DNA of 64,000 bases. Source: Gavia stellata (taxonomy: Eukaryota > Chordata > Aves > Gaviiformes > Gaviidae). A program made the position numbers and the translations under genes. Under the pieces are notes generated by a model. That model made no database searches. It was not told where the DNA came from and saw only the letters and a program-made list of their open reading frames with translations. This document shows, piece by piece, positions 9,301 to 24,300 of this stretch (the first letter of the stretch is position 1; each line of letters starts with the position of its first letter). Where the stretch lies: the NCBI RefSeq assembly GCF_030936135.1, contig NC_082618.1, positions 9,273,034 to 9,337,033 of the forward strand. Reading direction: 5' to 3'.

Positions 9301-12300
9301 TCTCTTGAAAGTATCCTTTCTCACATATATTACTTCCGTTGCCGTGACTACATAGAGCTTCTTGCCCAGGTCTACCTCCTCCCAGACTTTCTTTCAGAGC
9401 ATTCAAAGGTAAGGTTATTGCAGACTTATCAAAAGATACCACTCATCTTCACACTAAAGATTTTCAGGGATGTTCATCTGCTATAGTAAGAGTAACACAA
9501 GTAACACCTTGGTACCTCATCAGCTTGGCAGTAGTATATTGGCTGGTGCCAGAGTACAAATGTAAAGCTTGCCTGCTTGTTTGCTTTTTCATTCCCATCC
9601 CAATTACTCTTGAGAGTAATTTGCTTTTTCTACCACTGCTGCCATCATCCTGAATCTCCACTTTGAGGCAGGGATACTGGACCTATGTTGCCACATGTTG
9701 TTCCATTTCTATGAGCACTGAGTTATGAATCATCACAAAACTGCCGTACAAAAGAGTCTCTGAGCCAGGTGTGCGTGTGATGACCATGACGCAGGGGGAT
9801 CGGAAAGGATTAGTGCCATTTTTTTTGTCCTAGAAGATCACTGAGGACCAGAAGCATCCTGCACCATCTTGGCATCCAGAAAGTGATTCTTCTCCTTCTT
9901 TCCAATACATCTTCTGTTGCTAGAAGCAACCAGAGCCTGCAGCTTGACTCTTGGGTGGACTACAGCCAAAAAGTTTCCTAGTACCTAGTGTCTTAGTGAA
10001 ACGCTATTGTAAGGCAGATTTTCACCACCTCCCTTCCAGATTTATAGATTCTGCACAGCAGATCACTCCCTAAGAGGATTTAGGGAAGATAACTTGTGCC
10101 TCATTCTAACAGAGCACAAATCAGTGTTGTTTAGTTAGATTGTCTTTTGCATATCATTTCCATTTTTGGAAGCTGTTGTGTTCTTGAAAGCACAGATGGG
10201 AGTCTTACTTTTGCTTAGTGTAGTCTGGTATTTCCCTTTCTCTGCCAGGTACTAACGGTGCCCTGTTGTGTTTGCTCGTGTGGAAAGTACATGGCTTCAT
10301 TAGCACAGTTACATTGGGCTGCAGTTCTCTGGTACCATCTGTGCTGATTATCTGTGTTTGGCCTGGAGCCTGAAATACTGAAGGTTGTAGGAGAACTGTA
10401 AGACCTTCTGGTGATTCCTTGGACAGGCTATAAGTGACTTGACGGGTTGCTTATTGCAGTCCAGCTCTCATTAGAATTAGTCTGATCCCTCTGTGCAGAC
10501 CTGGAGCTGAGACTGGGACCACAGGAAACCTCCAGGTTTTAGTGGTTTTTTTGAGAGAGGTGTAGTTGTAGATAGTGTCATTTGGAAATATGAATTAGTG
10601 TGAAGTCTTGTTAATAATATGTGAAAGACCAACGATATGAAAAAGACCATGTTAGAAAATATTCTTGTCATAATAAACCTAATTCTTTAAGGTCTAGTAG
10701 AGACAAACTGACATGGAGAAGGCATGTGTTACCAAGCTTTATCTATGTAGCCTTCAGAATACTTTAAGTCTACTTGTTTGCTATTTTGTAACAAGTGCAA
10801 CTGGGAGAAAATAAACTAAATTGCATCCTACCTGGACATATTCATCTTATAGGCAAGTTATATAACTATATATACATTCCTTTCTAGCATGAGTCATGTT
10901 TATACTGTTAAACTGATTGTTCTTAAAGTCAGAAAATTATGCATGAGGAAGATGTACAGGCTCATAGAAAAGAATTTGCAGGAAGGAGGAAAAATGAGAA
11001 AACAGAAGAATATCTTCCTTTAATTCTAACTATTTAATCTTCTTTTTCAGATTAAGATTTTTTTTTTTTTTTTCAGTTGGAGGCCCAGGGCCATTTCACA
11101 GAGTGATGTTTGCTGCAGGCTTGTACGTTCCAGTCACAAAAAGACTTCCCAGTAAAGAGTTAAATCAATAATACAGAAAATCAGTTTTCTTGTGTTGTTT
11201 CCAATTTGTTATCTTGTGCATTAATGCAAGAACTTGTAGATGCCTAGCAGTTGAGTGACATCTGAACATGCAGACACTGTAAGACTATCCATCTCCCTTC
11301 TGTATTTCAGACAAACTTGGGTCATCAAAACAGCTACAACAAATGAAGTTAGAATAAATCAAAATCCCAGGCTAATGTTTGTATAGTGTCTTGAGGGTGA
11401 TGAGCCAGCAGCAGCATTGTGCTCTAGCTTCAGCTAATGATTGCTACAAAAGAAATAATTCAGCAAAGCAAACATCTTCAGGGGAGATAGATACTCAGCT
11501 CCATTGCATAGTGTCTGGAATATCTTTAAGCATCTGTTAAAATCTATGTGTCTAAGACAGAGCGCTGATATGAGCCTTAGGATCAGATGACTTAACAGTG
11601 ACTACAGACAGCATGTATTCTAATTTTGGTTTGGATTTAATTTTTGAGGGAGAAGGTGAAATAAATTAGTGTTTGTGGAGAGTTGATTGAAGTACAGTTC
11701 TGATGTTTAATGATTTTTTTTCTCCAACTTCTCTTCTGCAAGGCTTTAAGTCCAGCTGTGTTGTTTTGTATTCTGTACCAGGTGCTGCAGAGGTAAGTCC
11801 GCTAGCTGTGAGTGAGCTCTGAAACTGGAAACAGGCGGAAGGGCAGCTCTGTGCTGAGTTAAGTAATGGGAGAGCTTAGTGCAGCATTTTGTTTAAGCTA
11901 GTGCGGCTATGGTCTGAGCTAGTGTCTATGCACGATGCAGTACTGCGCTTAGCAAGTGTACTAGTATGTTTGGAGCTTGAGGCTCTTTACCCTGCACTCT
12001 TATGGAGTGCTGATTATCTCCAACCTATAGAGACAGACAATAGGTGTTACACTGTCATGCACATCTGAGTATGAAATAAAAGATTGTCATCACCTTCTAT
12101 AAAACATTCCAGTGCACTTAAAAAGAGGCCTTACTGATTTTTGTCATTTGTTTGCAGGATAGTAGTGGTAGTTTTTCTTTTTCTTCTGCATTTAGGTCCG
12201 ACTGGTGGTAGTTGATGGAATTGCATTTCCTTTTCGCCATGACTTTGAGGACCTGTCGCTTCGAACACGGCTTTTGAATGGTCTGGCACAACAGCTGATC

Positions 12301-15300
12301 ATCATAGCAAATGATCATAAATCAGCGGTAAGTCTGGAGCAGGTTTAAATCACAAAAGGTGCTAATTTGGAATAAATACATTACGAAGAATTAAGCAAAT
12401 GTGATTTGTGATTTTTCTGTAAAAAGCAAAATAAAACTGCAAGAATGTCCTCTACATTCAAGTTTGCCAGTTTGGTTAGTAAGTGTAGATGGATTGCACA
12501 GCTAAAACTGTTCAGGTGGAAAATTCCTAGACTTGCCAAAATAAGTAAAATTTGCATTAGAAACATCCTGTGGATCTTAATTAAATGGTAGCGTATCAAT
12601 TTGTCATGCTGTTTCACATCATCTTCTTTAATGATTTGGTTGGGAAAGGAATGTTCCTTTGGTGACTTTTACCTACAAAGTGCGTGCATTAAAATACATC
12701 AGAGTATGTAGCAGCTCCAACGTAATTTTCCACTCTTCGTTTAAAAATAAACTACCGTCTTAGTGGAGGCACTGTTCTTAGGGAGGAAAACCACTTTATC
12801 TGCTAGTTTGGCTTGTTCTTCTGGCACCCATGGAAACCCATAGCTTCCTTCCTGGGCATTGTTTCTACTACATTTACGCCAATATGGAGGCCAGCAAATC
12901 TGCAGCCGCGTAGCCAGCAGATGGCACTCAGAAGCTACATCTGTTCCAGAAGTTGTTTTGGCAAGTCTTTTTTACAGCACAGAAAAGCATTGTTCAGGAA
13001 TTAGAGCTTACACAGTCTCAAAATGGTGCTTGTGCCTGTAACTGTTTCCAGGTGACTTGCAACCTTGTCACCCGCAACCCTCTCGCGCAATTGGCTTTTG
13101 TTCCTAACTGCTAAAAATAAGCCTCCCCTTATGCTTCCTCTGATAGCTGCAGGAGGGGAAAGAGCACAGCTCTGCATTCCGCCTGGGTTAGGCGATTGGG
13201 CTTGCTGCTGAAAGCGTACCCTCTCTCTCGCCCTGACACGAATGATGAAGCTTCTTCCTGCTGGAGTGGGTACCAAGGGAGATGAATGTTATATGACTGC
13301 TTGATTTCCACAGCCACCAGTTTACTGAGTGCTTTCACTCATAGATTGGGTACCTGGTGACCTTGAACAGGAGCAGTTGTCATTGTACAGTGTTTTTTTT
13401 CTTTGGTCAAGGGAAACATATATAATTTACTTTTATTGAACAAGTGAGCACTTTAGTAGAAACACTTCCTAAATAAACACTTGCTAAAGAAGTGATCAGT
13501 CACAGAGCTTCAGAAATGATTTAGCTCAGAGTGACCCTCTTGTTAGTCTTTGAGTTATTTCCATGGAGCTTGCAAGCAGTCTAAATTCAGCTTGCGTGCC
13601 AGAGATTGCTTGTCGGGCAGCAAAGCTGGGCAGTCCGAATGCTCTAATATGGTAGGAAATAAGCTCCTTTAGCTTCTAAAGCTGAACTTGGTGTGTTGTG
13701 CTAGGATGCCCAGACCAGCTCTTCTCCAGCAGTGAGATGAGGAGCCTTATTTGGGGCTGCTATCATCCATATATAATGAGTTACTTCTCTCAGATACGCA
13801 ATATATATCTTGGGGCTTTCAGCTATGTAAATGTTTTGGTGCGTGCCCCGTGTGCTCAGTGGAATTGCTAGCTCTAGCACACTTTTCTAATTGTTCAAGC
13901 AAGAATCATACAAGCATGTCAAACAATGAAAACCCCTAGGGTTTAAGATAGGTACAATTTTTTATTTTTCATGTTTAATGAACTTTGCAATTAATATTCC
14001 TGGCTCTTTTCTGTCTCACCCACCCCCACTTCTACCAGGGATCTAACCTAGACTGTCTGTGAACCTCCTACGAGCGATTCGTGCTGCGAAAACACTCCCC
14101 CGCTCTGTCTGTTCACTTTCATTCTGCTTTGTATTGTACCCACTTGCGCATTTTTAGATTACAAGGTGCAGAAATTCTGTTAATCACTAGGCTTATGCAT
14201 GTTTTGAGCAGCACCACCAAGTTCATTTATGCCACAGTGACTGAAATCTATCTCTTTATAGAGGGCTAGTGCAAGTCATGTGCATCTAAATACAGATCCA
14301 AACAGTATTTAGTACAAATACAGTGGAATATACAAGTTGTGTAGAGTTTTGCATCCCTTGGGAAGGGAGAAATTTATGTTTCTTTAAAGTCTTGAATAAA
14401 AGAAATCTACCTTCCATGCAAACTGAAAATACATTTTGCAGGGTTCTCTTATCTTGTTTTGGCTGTTAAGAAAAGATGAGCCACCTTTACAGTTTCTTCT
14501 TGTTAACACGGAAGCTTCATTACAGTTGGCAAGAGTTTTGCCTGAGTAACTACTTTATTGGTAAATGCTTCTTGAAAAATCCCTCTCTTCCCTCCCACCA
14601 GTATGCTTCTTTTCTGGAGATTTTCTGGTTTGTTTGCTTCTGTTTCCTCTTTTAGGTAGTTCTGACAAACCAAATGACAACAAGGATTGGACAAAGCCAG
14701 TCCACACTGGTACCTGCTTTAGGTAGGTGTTTAGCTTGTGAGTTGAAAACTGAGTTAATCTTCAAATGTGTGACTTTATTTGGCATTGTGTACAAAGAAA
14801 ACAAAATTGTTTGCTGAATTTCTGCAGTCTAGCGGAATCCATGGTGAAAATATTAGACCCATCTAGAACTGCTAGCATTGTGGAACTCTACAGTAGTGCT
14901 TATCTATGTCAGAGTTGTGATTATAATTAGGAACTGTCAAATTGTATTCCGAACTCAAACGTGGTGTGCTGATTAGAATCGTGGTTAGATTTTTGAAAAG
15001 GGATTGCAAATATTTTTAAAAGTTATGCCATTTTCAGATTGCAGAAACTCAGAGATTGAGAGTGTTGTTGGATTTTTTTTTTTCCTTTTTAAACCAAAAT
15101 TTTTAATACTAAACTTGATATTAGATCTATCAGTATTCCTTAAGATGGCTGAATCACCCTTTATGGGGAAGCAGTAGGTACTAAGAACTCTCTGAGTAAC
15201 TAGGTTTTTAGACGTGCAGCTAATGTATTGCAGCCTTCCCCTGAGGATCTTAGGCTGTGGAGTTACCTCTATTCCAGCTGCAGCTGTGTCAGCTAAGGAG

Positions 15301-18300
15301 GCCACTACCCCTCCTGGAGGTCACTGCCACATCCTGTATGTTGCCTGAGCTGTTTATGTGCTTGTCTCCCAATCCATTTCTGCCAAAAGTGGGCCAGGTA
15401 AGCTTGAGCTTTTTAAATAATAAGTAAACTTCTGATAAATCAGGTAATGTAGACTGAAATTGGCTAGTGAATGATCACGCCAAAAATGTAGGGATGGACC
15501 TGGGGGCAGTAGACTTCTAGCAGGAATGTCATGATGAACAGGTTAAAGCACCAGTAGAGGTTTCACACCTCAGACTATACTGCAATTTCCTAAATTCCCT
15601 GACAATCATTCAGTGCCTCTCCAAAACAGTTTAAATTGTTTATTTTGCCATTACACTTGAACACATTCCATTAATTATTTGCAACGGTGTTTCATATTTG
15701 CTGCATAGCTGGAACTCTCTACCCGTTGCTCTCTACAGTTATGATGTAGAGGGAAATTCTGTGTGGGATCCTCAAACACAGCCTGCCCATAGTGGGTTTA
15801 AGTGGTTTTTACAGGCTGCTCCGTTTTGCCCTGTAATGAGCAGAGTACCTCATGTAGACTCTTCTGCTGTGGTCACAGAGGAAAATAGCACAGTACTTCT
15901 GAAGTAGAGATTTTAGCAAATTAAGAAAAAGCTCAGCGTTTAAATCTTATTTCAGGTTGTAACTTCATATTATTTTATGATGCATTTAAAGGGCACATAT
16001 TCTCTGTCCACAGCTTCAGTTTCTGTGAACTAAGTAATGTTTCCCTTGTTCTGGAGGGAAGGGAGTAGAAGGGGACAGTACAAAGGCAAAGATGTTCTCA
16101 GTGTCCGTACAGGCATTGAACCATTTGGCACAGATGTCAGATAAAATGAACAAATACAGAACATCTCCTTCGAGAATGTGAAGAATGTGGAATTTTGAGC
16201 TGTACATGCAGATAAAGACCCAGCTTCCGGTATCTGACCCTTTTTGTCATTCTTGCCTCTTGCTCTCTGATGTATTATTTTTGGCAGCCTTTCTGGCTAC
16301 AAGCTCAAATAAAGCTAATAGCTGCTGTCTTTTTTAAATAGCCAGCGTTGTTTGAGAGCTGTTGTGTTTATTGAGTCATAGGGACAGTAAAGAATGTGAA
16401 GACATTCAGAGTAGGTTATAATTCAAAGATATCCTGTATTTTCTTGCGCGTATTTTCTTTTACAAACATTTAATTTGACATAACCTCATACTGACCATAA
16501 ACTGATTATAACTCTCACCAGAATGCATGTGTAACCACATAGTATTGTTAAACTGAGTAGTGTGTACTCTTACAAAAATGAAAGTTTGTACCGGATGGTA
16601 AAATATTTAAGCTAAGAGATATTCCTCTCATCCTAAACAGCGATATCTCAAGTTGAGCATTTCAGAGTGTACAAAGCTGTTTTCATTTTGATGTGAATTT
16701 ATTCCATAGACTCGGTGCAAATATTGAGCTGGTGGATTATAAGGTGATTTTTATGACCCACTCTGAAGGGATCCTATTTCAATACTCTCATCGTAAAGAC
16801 TAAAGAACCTCCTACTCCTCCATGGTTGGTTGTAACCGAAGGAACTGTTGAGGGAGGGGTCAGCAGCAAAATCCCAAGTAAAATCAATCCTATTGCCTCC
16901 CCTAAATAGGTTTTTTCCCCATTGATTGGTAAGCCTTAGAAAAACAGCCTTTTCTAAGACTTCACGAGAGCATTAATCTCTAAATTCTTATTCAGCTTCC
17001 TAGCAGAATGGAAGTTCTTAATTATGGAAAAAAAAAAAAAGCACAGATGCTGCAAGGTATTAAGTCGAGAGCTTTATGAAGGGGACAGCTTTCTTTCCCA
17101 CTAGTGATAGCTAAGCTGGCTGTTCCTAGACATTTCTACTGGGTATATTTAGAAAGGAGGTCAAATATTAATCTACAGCCAGTTTAACTCAGAAATATCT
17201 CATTTTACAGTAGCATTTTTCTCTCATATTTGATACAGTTGAAACATTCTGGTGTGGAATTTGTACCCATTGTAAAATGTGTTTCCATCTCTGACTTGGA
17301 ACCACATCTGATAGCCAAAATCTTTAATCTCAACTTAGATACAGTGGAGCAAGTTCTGGCAAGATGCCTAGAGGGTCTAGGTCTTTGTTACAGTTGAATA
17401 ATTTTTTTTCTTCTCTGTGCTATAGTGAATACCAGAACACATGGGGCATGTGGGGCTGATGATGTGATGGAGATCAACAAGTGATTCAGAAGTTACAGGG
17501 CTGCATGCAGGTGAATAGGAGAAGCTTGCAGCACTTAACCAAAATGGCTTTTAAAATGCAATCCATCTTTGGACTGCTGACCATCTCCTGGGAAAAACAG
17601 AGGAAAACACCCAATAAAACTGTCTATAAATTTATTGAGCTCGTGGTCAGGTGTGAACTGAACTAGTAGGACTGTTTCCCCTGAAATAGGATAACAATCC
17701 AAGTTTCCTTCTCTCTTTCCACCACGCCCCCCCACCCCTTGCTCTTGGTTGTGTTCTTTTGCATTTTGCTGTCAGAAGCAGAAGACTGCTTCAGGGGCCC
17801 TTAATACTTTAATAATCATTGACTTTTTCCCAGAGCTTGTATCCCAAAGGGAGTGATGTTTGCTCATAATTATGCCTGAGAGACAGAATATTGCAATTTT
17901 GAAGTAGGATTTAGACATACTCACTAGACTTCTTCAGTAGTAATTAGAAAAATCTTTTCTTCATGCTGCTTCTGTTTTCAAGATTTGTCTAGTACGTGTC
18001 CTTTATTAGGTATATATAAAGTCTTTCTACAAATATGGATGTATTGCATCAAGCTTTCTATAAAACACACTGTGAGTACAGCGGTTATTCCTTGTCTCAG
18101 TATATTTGATAAACTAGTTGTGAAATCCTTGCATATATGAAAAAGATGTGATTCATTAGTGCAAGAAAGGTATTTTTATGTTTTAATCATGGGGTTTTTT
18201 TGGAAGACTGGTCTAATTTCAGTTCAGTTTACTGATGATGATGCTGTTACAGGAGATAAATAAAGTGGCCTGTTATTTTGTGTCACCCAGGAGAAAGCTG

Positions 18301-21300
18301 GGGACATGCTGCTACTGTCCGTTTAATCTTTCACTGGGACAACAGTCAGAGGTAAGTGAAAAGTAGACCAGTAAGGTATATAATACTACTGACTAGTGTG
18401 ACATTTGAGAATCTTTTTCAGATTGGCCCTAGAGGCCAAGCAGGGATTTGAATTTGACTTCTGGCCTTAGTCTGCCATGTCCCAGGCTGCTGAGGCTCAA
18501 GAAAAGCTTTCTAGTTCAGCCTAAGACAGCGTGGGCTGAACTGTCATGCTCCTCCTTCTCACCATGGTCAGCTTGCTGCAGCACTGTGTTTTCTTTCTGA
18601 CGAGATGCCATGTCTCGTCAAAATATAACATCCTAATGGCAGTTGCTCAGACACAAGAATTTAGGATCTGGTGGCTAAATAGAAATTTATTTTTTTTTAC
18701 TATCTGCATTTTGTAAGCAGGGAGTAGAATTTCTTTGCTTCAGTGTTTTAGGCCCCAGTCAGTATGAAGCCAAAGATGCCAAAGAAGGCTTTCCACCTAG
18801 AAAGTGATTCTCAGGAGGACAGAGCATAGGCCCACTGACCCCTGAGCCTCAGTGGCAGCCATTGGACCTTTCTGCTTTTGACTTGCAGCAGGGTGGTTCT
18901 GCAAAACTGGACAGTCATGCAGATACCAAGTTACAATGACCTGCAGAGAGGTAAAAAGAGAGTTTCATTTTACTCCCAGTGTAGAGCTGACCTATGGAGG
19001 TTGATTTCAAAAGCCTGAAGGAGTGATGACCCTTCTAAAAACAGTACGAAGTTCTGTCTGTTGCAATGAGATCTTTTCTGTTACCTGGTTCTTTTTTCCC
19101 CTCTTCAGTATATTGCAAGCTCACTCCTCTTTCCTGGTCAGTTAAATTTGTCTGTATATAGAATCACAATGCAGCAATTTGAGATTAAGAAGCCTTGCTT
19201 CAATTCCCTATCTTCTGCAAACAGCGAACAAAACTGCTACTGTAATGTTGTTGTGCATAGTTTTGCTTGTTAAACTTGAAAGAGAAATGCAGTGACACTT
19301 TTTTGTGGAGTTTTGTTTTTTAAATTCTAAGTTTGAAGGCAATGCAGAATGATTACAGCAGGCTGTTTAATTTGGAATTAAATTAACATCACTGATTAGT
19401 TAACAGCCTTTATAAGAGAGAAGTTGCATCAACATAATGATTGCAGAGTGAACAAAAGTTAATTTTATATATCAAAAGTAAAGAGCTTTTTTCTCTGCCA
19501 CACAGTGAGGAAGGTTGTGGATCCAGGTTCCAGAAAGCAAGCCAAAAAAAGACAAATATGTTTTATTTACTGTTCTAAATATGCAGCTAATACAGAGCCG
19601 GGCCTGCAGAAGCATAGCAATTCCAATTACAACTGCCTACCTGTAAAAGGCAGAAATAGCTAGATCCTGTTGCATTTTTACATGAACTACCTACACCTGA
19701 TGATCCATCGTGGTTTTGTTCTTGTTTTTATATTAGGTTATTGAGGCACAAAGATGACCATTTGAGAATCCATTTGCCTGGGTTTTGTTTTTTTCTTAAA
19801 TTGTGCTTTGGCCAAATATGATACCTGTCTCTTTCTTTCTCTCTACTACTGAAAATGTCAGAGCTTAATTATAAGGGTTCTCATTGCTGTTGGGAATGAT
19901 CCTCTTGAGTCAGAGGCATGCAGCAGAGCTCCAGCTGAGGGCTTGTAAAAGCATGGCTTCTGCAGCTTCAGATTTAGGCTATTTTGTAAAGTATAACCCA
20001 CCACTTAGGTGTTCTGAGGAATTCCCTGTGCAGCTAATGTGAAGTGGCAGTGTTCCTTAGGCTGTAATTACGTGCTCTCTAATAGAATGGCACCTCAGGG
20101 AGGAAAAAAACCCCCAAAAATAATTAACGGGATCTTTGGCAGGATGTCTTGATACAGAGAGCAGAACACTTCCTATATTGGCTTTACATAAATGTAAGTT
20201 TTGGGGAGGTGGGCATGGTGCAGACTAGCAGCCCTGGGACTGGTTGAAAAATCCCTTGCTTTTGAGCTGCTTTGCAATCTTCTATCTATATTCTGCAAGC
20301 ATCTATTGAGCTAGGTGCTGTATAAGCACAAATCAAGATGCATTGCTTAGAGTCTAAATGCACAAAATCAAGGAAGTGTTAGAGGAGAAATACAAGAGAA
20401 ACGATTTTCTCAAGGTTATGCTGTATGTCAGTGGCAAGGTCAGGCTTAGAAATAGAACATCTTATTCTCATTTTCCATCCACTAGGTCATATTGACAGGC
20501 TTGTGAAATCTCTGGGGGAAAAAACCTCCCTAGAGGTATTTGAATTCTTGAGGGTATCTCCCAACTCTGAGGTCAATGAACAAATGATTGGTTGATAGAG
20601 TAGGAAAGAATTGTGCTCAAAACCTTTTTTGTTTGCATTTTAAGAAAGTGACATTTGGAATTAATTCATAATGAATATTGTTCCAAAAATGTGATCAAAT
20701 ATTGTGATGAAACAAGACTAATTAATCATTCACTCTTTTCGGTAGGTCTACATTGTATTTGAGCTAACAGGTTATGTAAGGATGGGAATTTGGCATCCAC
20801 AGTTTAAATTACTTATATGAAAATACATACATAAGAATTCCACTGGTCACCTACCCCATGACTGTGGGAAAATTTGCGTCTGGTCATTTGGTTACTTGGA
20901 ATTTTCATTATTGTATTCACTAATCATAATTACCTGTTTTTTGTTTAACCAGGTTGGCAACGTTGTACAAATCACCGAGTCAGAAGGAGTCAACCATCCC
21001 ATATCGCATTACAGTCAGTATTTCTTTTGGCATGGAAGTACAGAGAAGGCAGCAAATTGTTAGCTGTAAAGGAATTTTCAGACACATAGACAAATCTGAG
21101 AATGATGTTTGCTTTCTTAGTGTTGCCTTTCAGTTGCCTTCTGAAGGTAACCAGTAATACTGGGATGTCTCCAGGTTTATGAATATTTTGCACCTTTTCT
21201 CTTTAGAAAAATGACCCAGCATGTTAGTCATCTTAGAGTTAAAACATTTTGATTTCCAGATCAAATTTACAGGTAGCCTGTCCCCATCTGTTCTGTGCTA

Positions 21301-24300
21301 GTACTGCTTATTTTATCTGCCCTTGGCCTAAGTGCAATTACAGAGAACAATCATGCACTCTCTGAGCCTTCATTTTGGGAGACTTGAAAAAGCCAAGCTG
21401 TTTTCTCCCTTGTCAGGTAGGTTATTGTTTCCCTAGTGACTCTTCTCTGCATCTGTTCCAGTTGAGTTTATCTTTTTAGGACAAGGGTGACCAGAATCGT
21501 ACATGGTATTCCAGATGTCTCACCAGTGCTTCGTGCCATACATATTTCCACATCTCTGCTTTAAGTGCATTGCCTGATAAAACCTAGGTTGTATTTATCT
21601 CTTCAATAGCTCCATCCTTCCGGTGACCCTATGGCCAGCCAATATATACAGATTTTTCTCTTCTGTCACTATTATATGAGGAGCTTCCAGCTTATGGCTG
21701 GGGTCCTTATTCATCCCTAGTTAAATCCTGTGATTATTTTCTTTTGTGGAGTGCTTAGATACATATTAATGAGAATACATACTGTCTAAGCGGTATTTAG
21801 GTTTAAAAAAAAATCCACCACTCTACTGTTATATCTTCAAATGTCAGATACATAGGTACATGCCATAACTATTGGCTATGTGTCCTCATGGAAACACGTT
21901 GCCATAGCATTTCCTGCAGATTTTAATGCTGCCATAAGAGGAGATCTTCAAACTATTGAACAGAAATCAGATTTTTTTTTTTTTTTCACTCCTGAATGTT
22001 TTTACCTGGACAGAAGAAATACTGCAAAAATACATTTTTTTTTTTTTCCTTAGTTCTTTAAAGGCTGGAAGGGTAAGTGGAACTACATCCCAAGGTTGTT
22101 TGGATCATGTGATGTGAGTGTGCAGCCCTTTCTTGCCAGCTGACAAACAGATGGATTTTATCTTAGACAGTTTAATTGCCTTTTCCTTTCAGTTTTATAT
22201 GCATTATAAAACAGCTATGCTCTCTTCTTCTGTGTGAATGCACACAATCTTTAAATACAGTTGAGACTGTATCCTGATCAAAGATTAGTTAAAACTTAAG
22301 ATTATCCCTGTGTTTTTTCCCTTAATCCTGTTGAGCTGTTTCAGCAGACGGTTTCTGTAAGTAAAAAATGTATTATCCCTGTTTCTTTCATGAAATTCAG
22401 GTCCAATTGCAACAATCTGCTGTTACCATTTCTCATTCCCATCTCCGTAGTTAAACTGGAAGATGTAAATACATGTTCAATGTTTCCAAATCTGATTTAG
22501 CACATCTATGTATAACCAGCGTACAAAAAAGATAATTAAAAAAATAATAAATTCCTCAAGCCTCGATCCTCAAAGATGTTTAGGCTTATGCAAATTGGAC
22601 ACTTTGATACCATTGACAAACTGGCTGTTCAGTGCCTGTAAGCCGATGGAGAAATGTGTAACTTGCTGACCAAGCTCTAGTGCTTTTTCAGCTGTGTCCT
22701 TTCCAGTATACTGGCAAGTTGGTCACCACTCTGAGCAAGTGTGGAAGCTGTGGCACACCTATCAAGTGAAACAGAGTTTCTTTCACAGGCTGATAAGGAT
22801 TAAGTCTTAAATGCAGAGTGTAGAAATGTAGTTCGATTTATGTACAAGGGAGTAAGTAGATCATCTCATTCACCTAAATTTCCCAGGTAATGTGACCTGA
22901 TTATTTCATCGTGAAAGACGACCTATATTCTGGGTAGGAATTGTCAGTATTTCCCTGAACTGTGGAGGGTCTGCCAGACTAGCAATGAGAATACCACTCA
23001 AGTAATAAAGCCATCTACCTTTGTCAATCTTGATGCAGACTGTAGATGCCAGAAGACGTTAAAGAACAATTCAAAATGACCATAGACTATCTTGAGCTTT
23101 GTAGTTCCTTGGTTCCATTAGCCGTGTTCTCGCCATCTAAAACCCACTAACAAGCTTCACAAATATACACAAAATTCTTGTATTTTCGAGGTGCTATGCC
23201 CAGAAGGTACATGCCTTTAACTAAATGCAAAACATCCATACTAAGCAGCCTACTTTATTGTGTTCTGGCCTTTATAACCATTGGAATGTTTTTGCTGGGA
23301 GTCTAGCATGCTAGATTAAGTGGATTCTTGGCTACAGATCCACCTTTGTGCCTAAGGGAAATGGCAGAGATTAGATGCAAGCAGCAGTGAAACACTAAAC
23401 TTGAAGATTCCCCATTACGCTATTTAGAATAACACTTGAGTTGCTTATAATAGCAGAGGGACTGCACAAATTCTGCCCTTGTGGCACCTCTTGCTGTTTG
23501 TTCCTTTAAAAACATAGCAGGCAGTGTGAGGTGAGGCATTTAGAAATAGAAATACAGAGATTGGAGACTTAAGCAAAATATGTTGATTGGTTTTTGTTTT
23601 GTTTTGGATTGATCTTGGTGTGGGACACATTGGCATTTTAGAAAAGTCACATCTGATAGTAATTCTACCTGCTTTTTCACACTGCACCGACCTAAAATGT
23701 CAGCTTTCCTGAAATGCTCTCATCCCTACATTGTCTTTACCTGAGCATTTAGGATCCCCAAAGCAATTTCTTTTTCTGATTAACCCCTTTTCCTCTCTAA
23801 GTGTGCACTGCAGTGAGAGTCTTCACTGAGCTGTCAGCAGTGCTCCCTGCACAGCATTTGTCTGGAGTTGGGAAGACAGACAGTTGCAGGCTACATGTAA
23901 CATCTCAGTATCTCCATCTGCACTGATGACATGTTTAACTAAGTGATTTTCCAGATCTTTCATATTTTAAAATCTTTTAAAAAAATCATTAAATTGTGAG
24001 CTAAGGTAACAGAAAATACGAATGGTACTAAGCCAAATAGGTACCATTAAGTTCTGTCCTGAGCAGCAGCATCTAGTTTTCTCTTCCGCATTTAGTTTTT
24101 GGCAGTTAAAGGTTCTCATCCCATTGTGTCCCATAAATTACTATGCTGGGACAGTCTTTGCAGTCTAGAGTCTGATTCAGATATGCTGTTCTCTAACATC
24201 TCATTGATGTTCATTAGGTAGATACATGAAACAAAAATATCCTAGGTTTTGGAAATTGACCGTTTTGTTTCTGACGATGACTGAGGCAATTAATCCAGTC

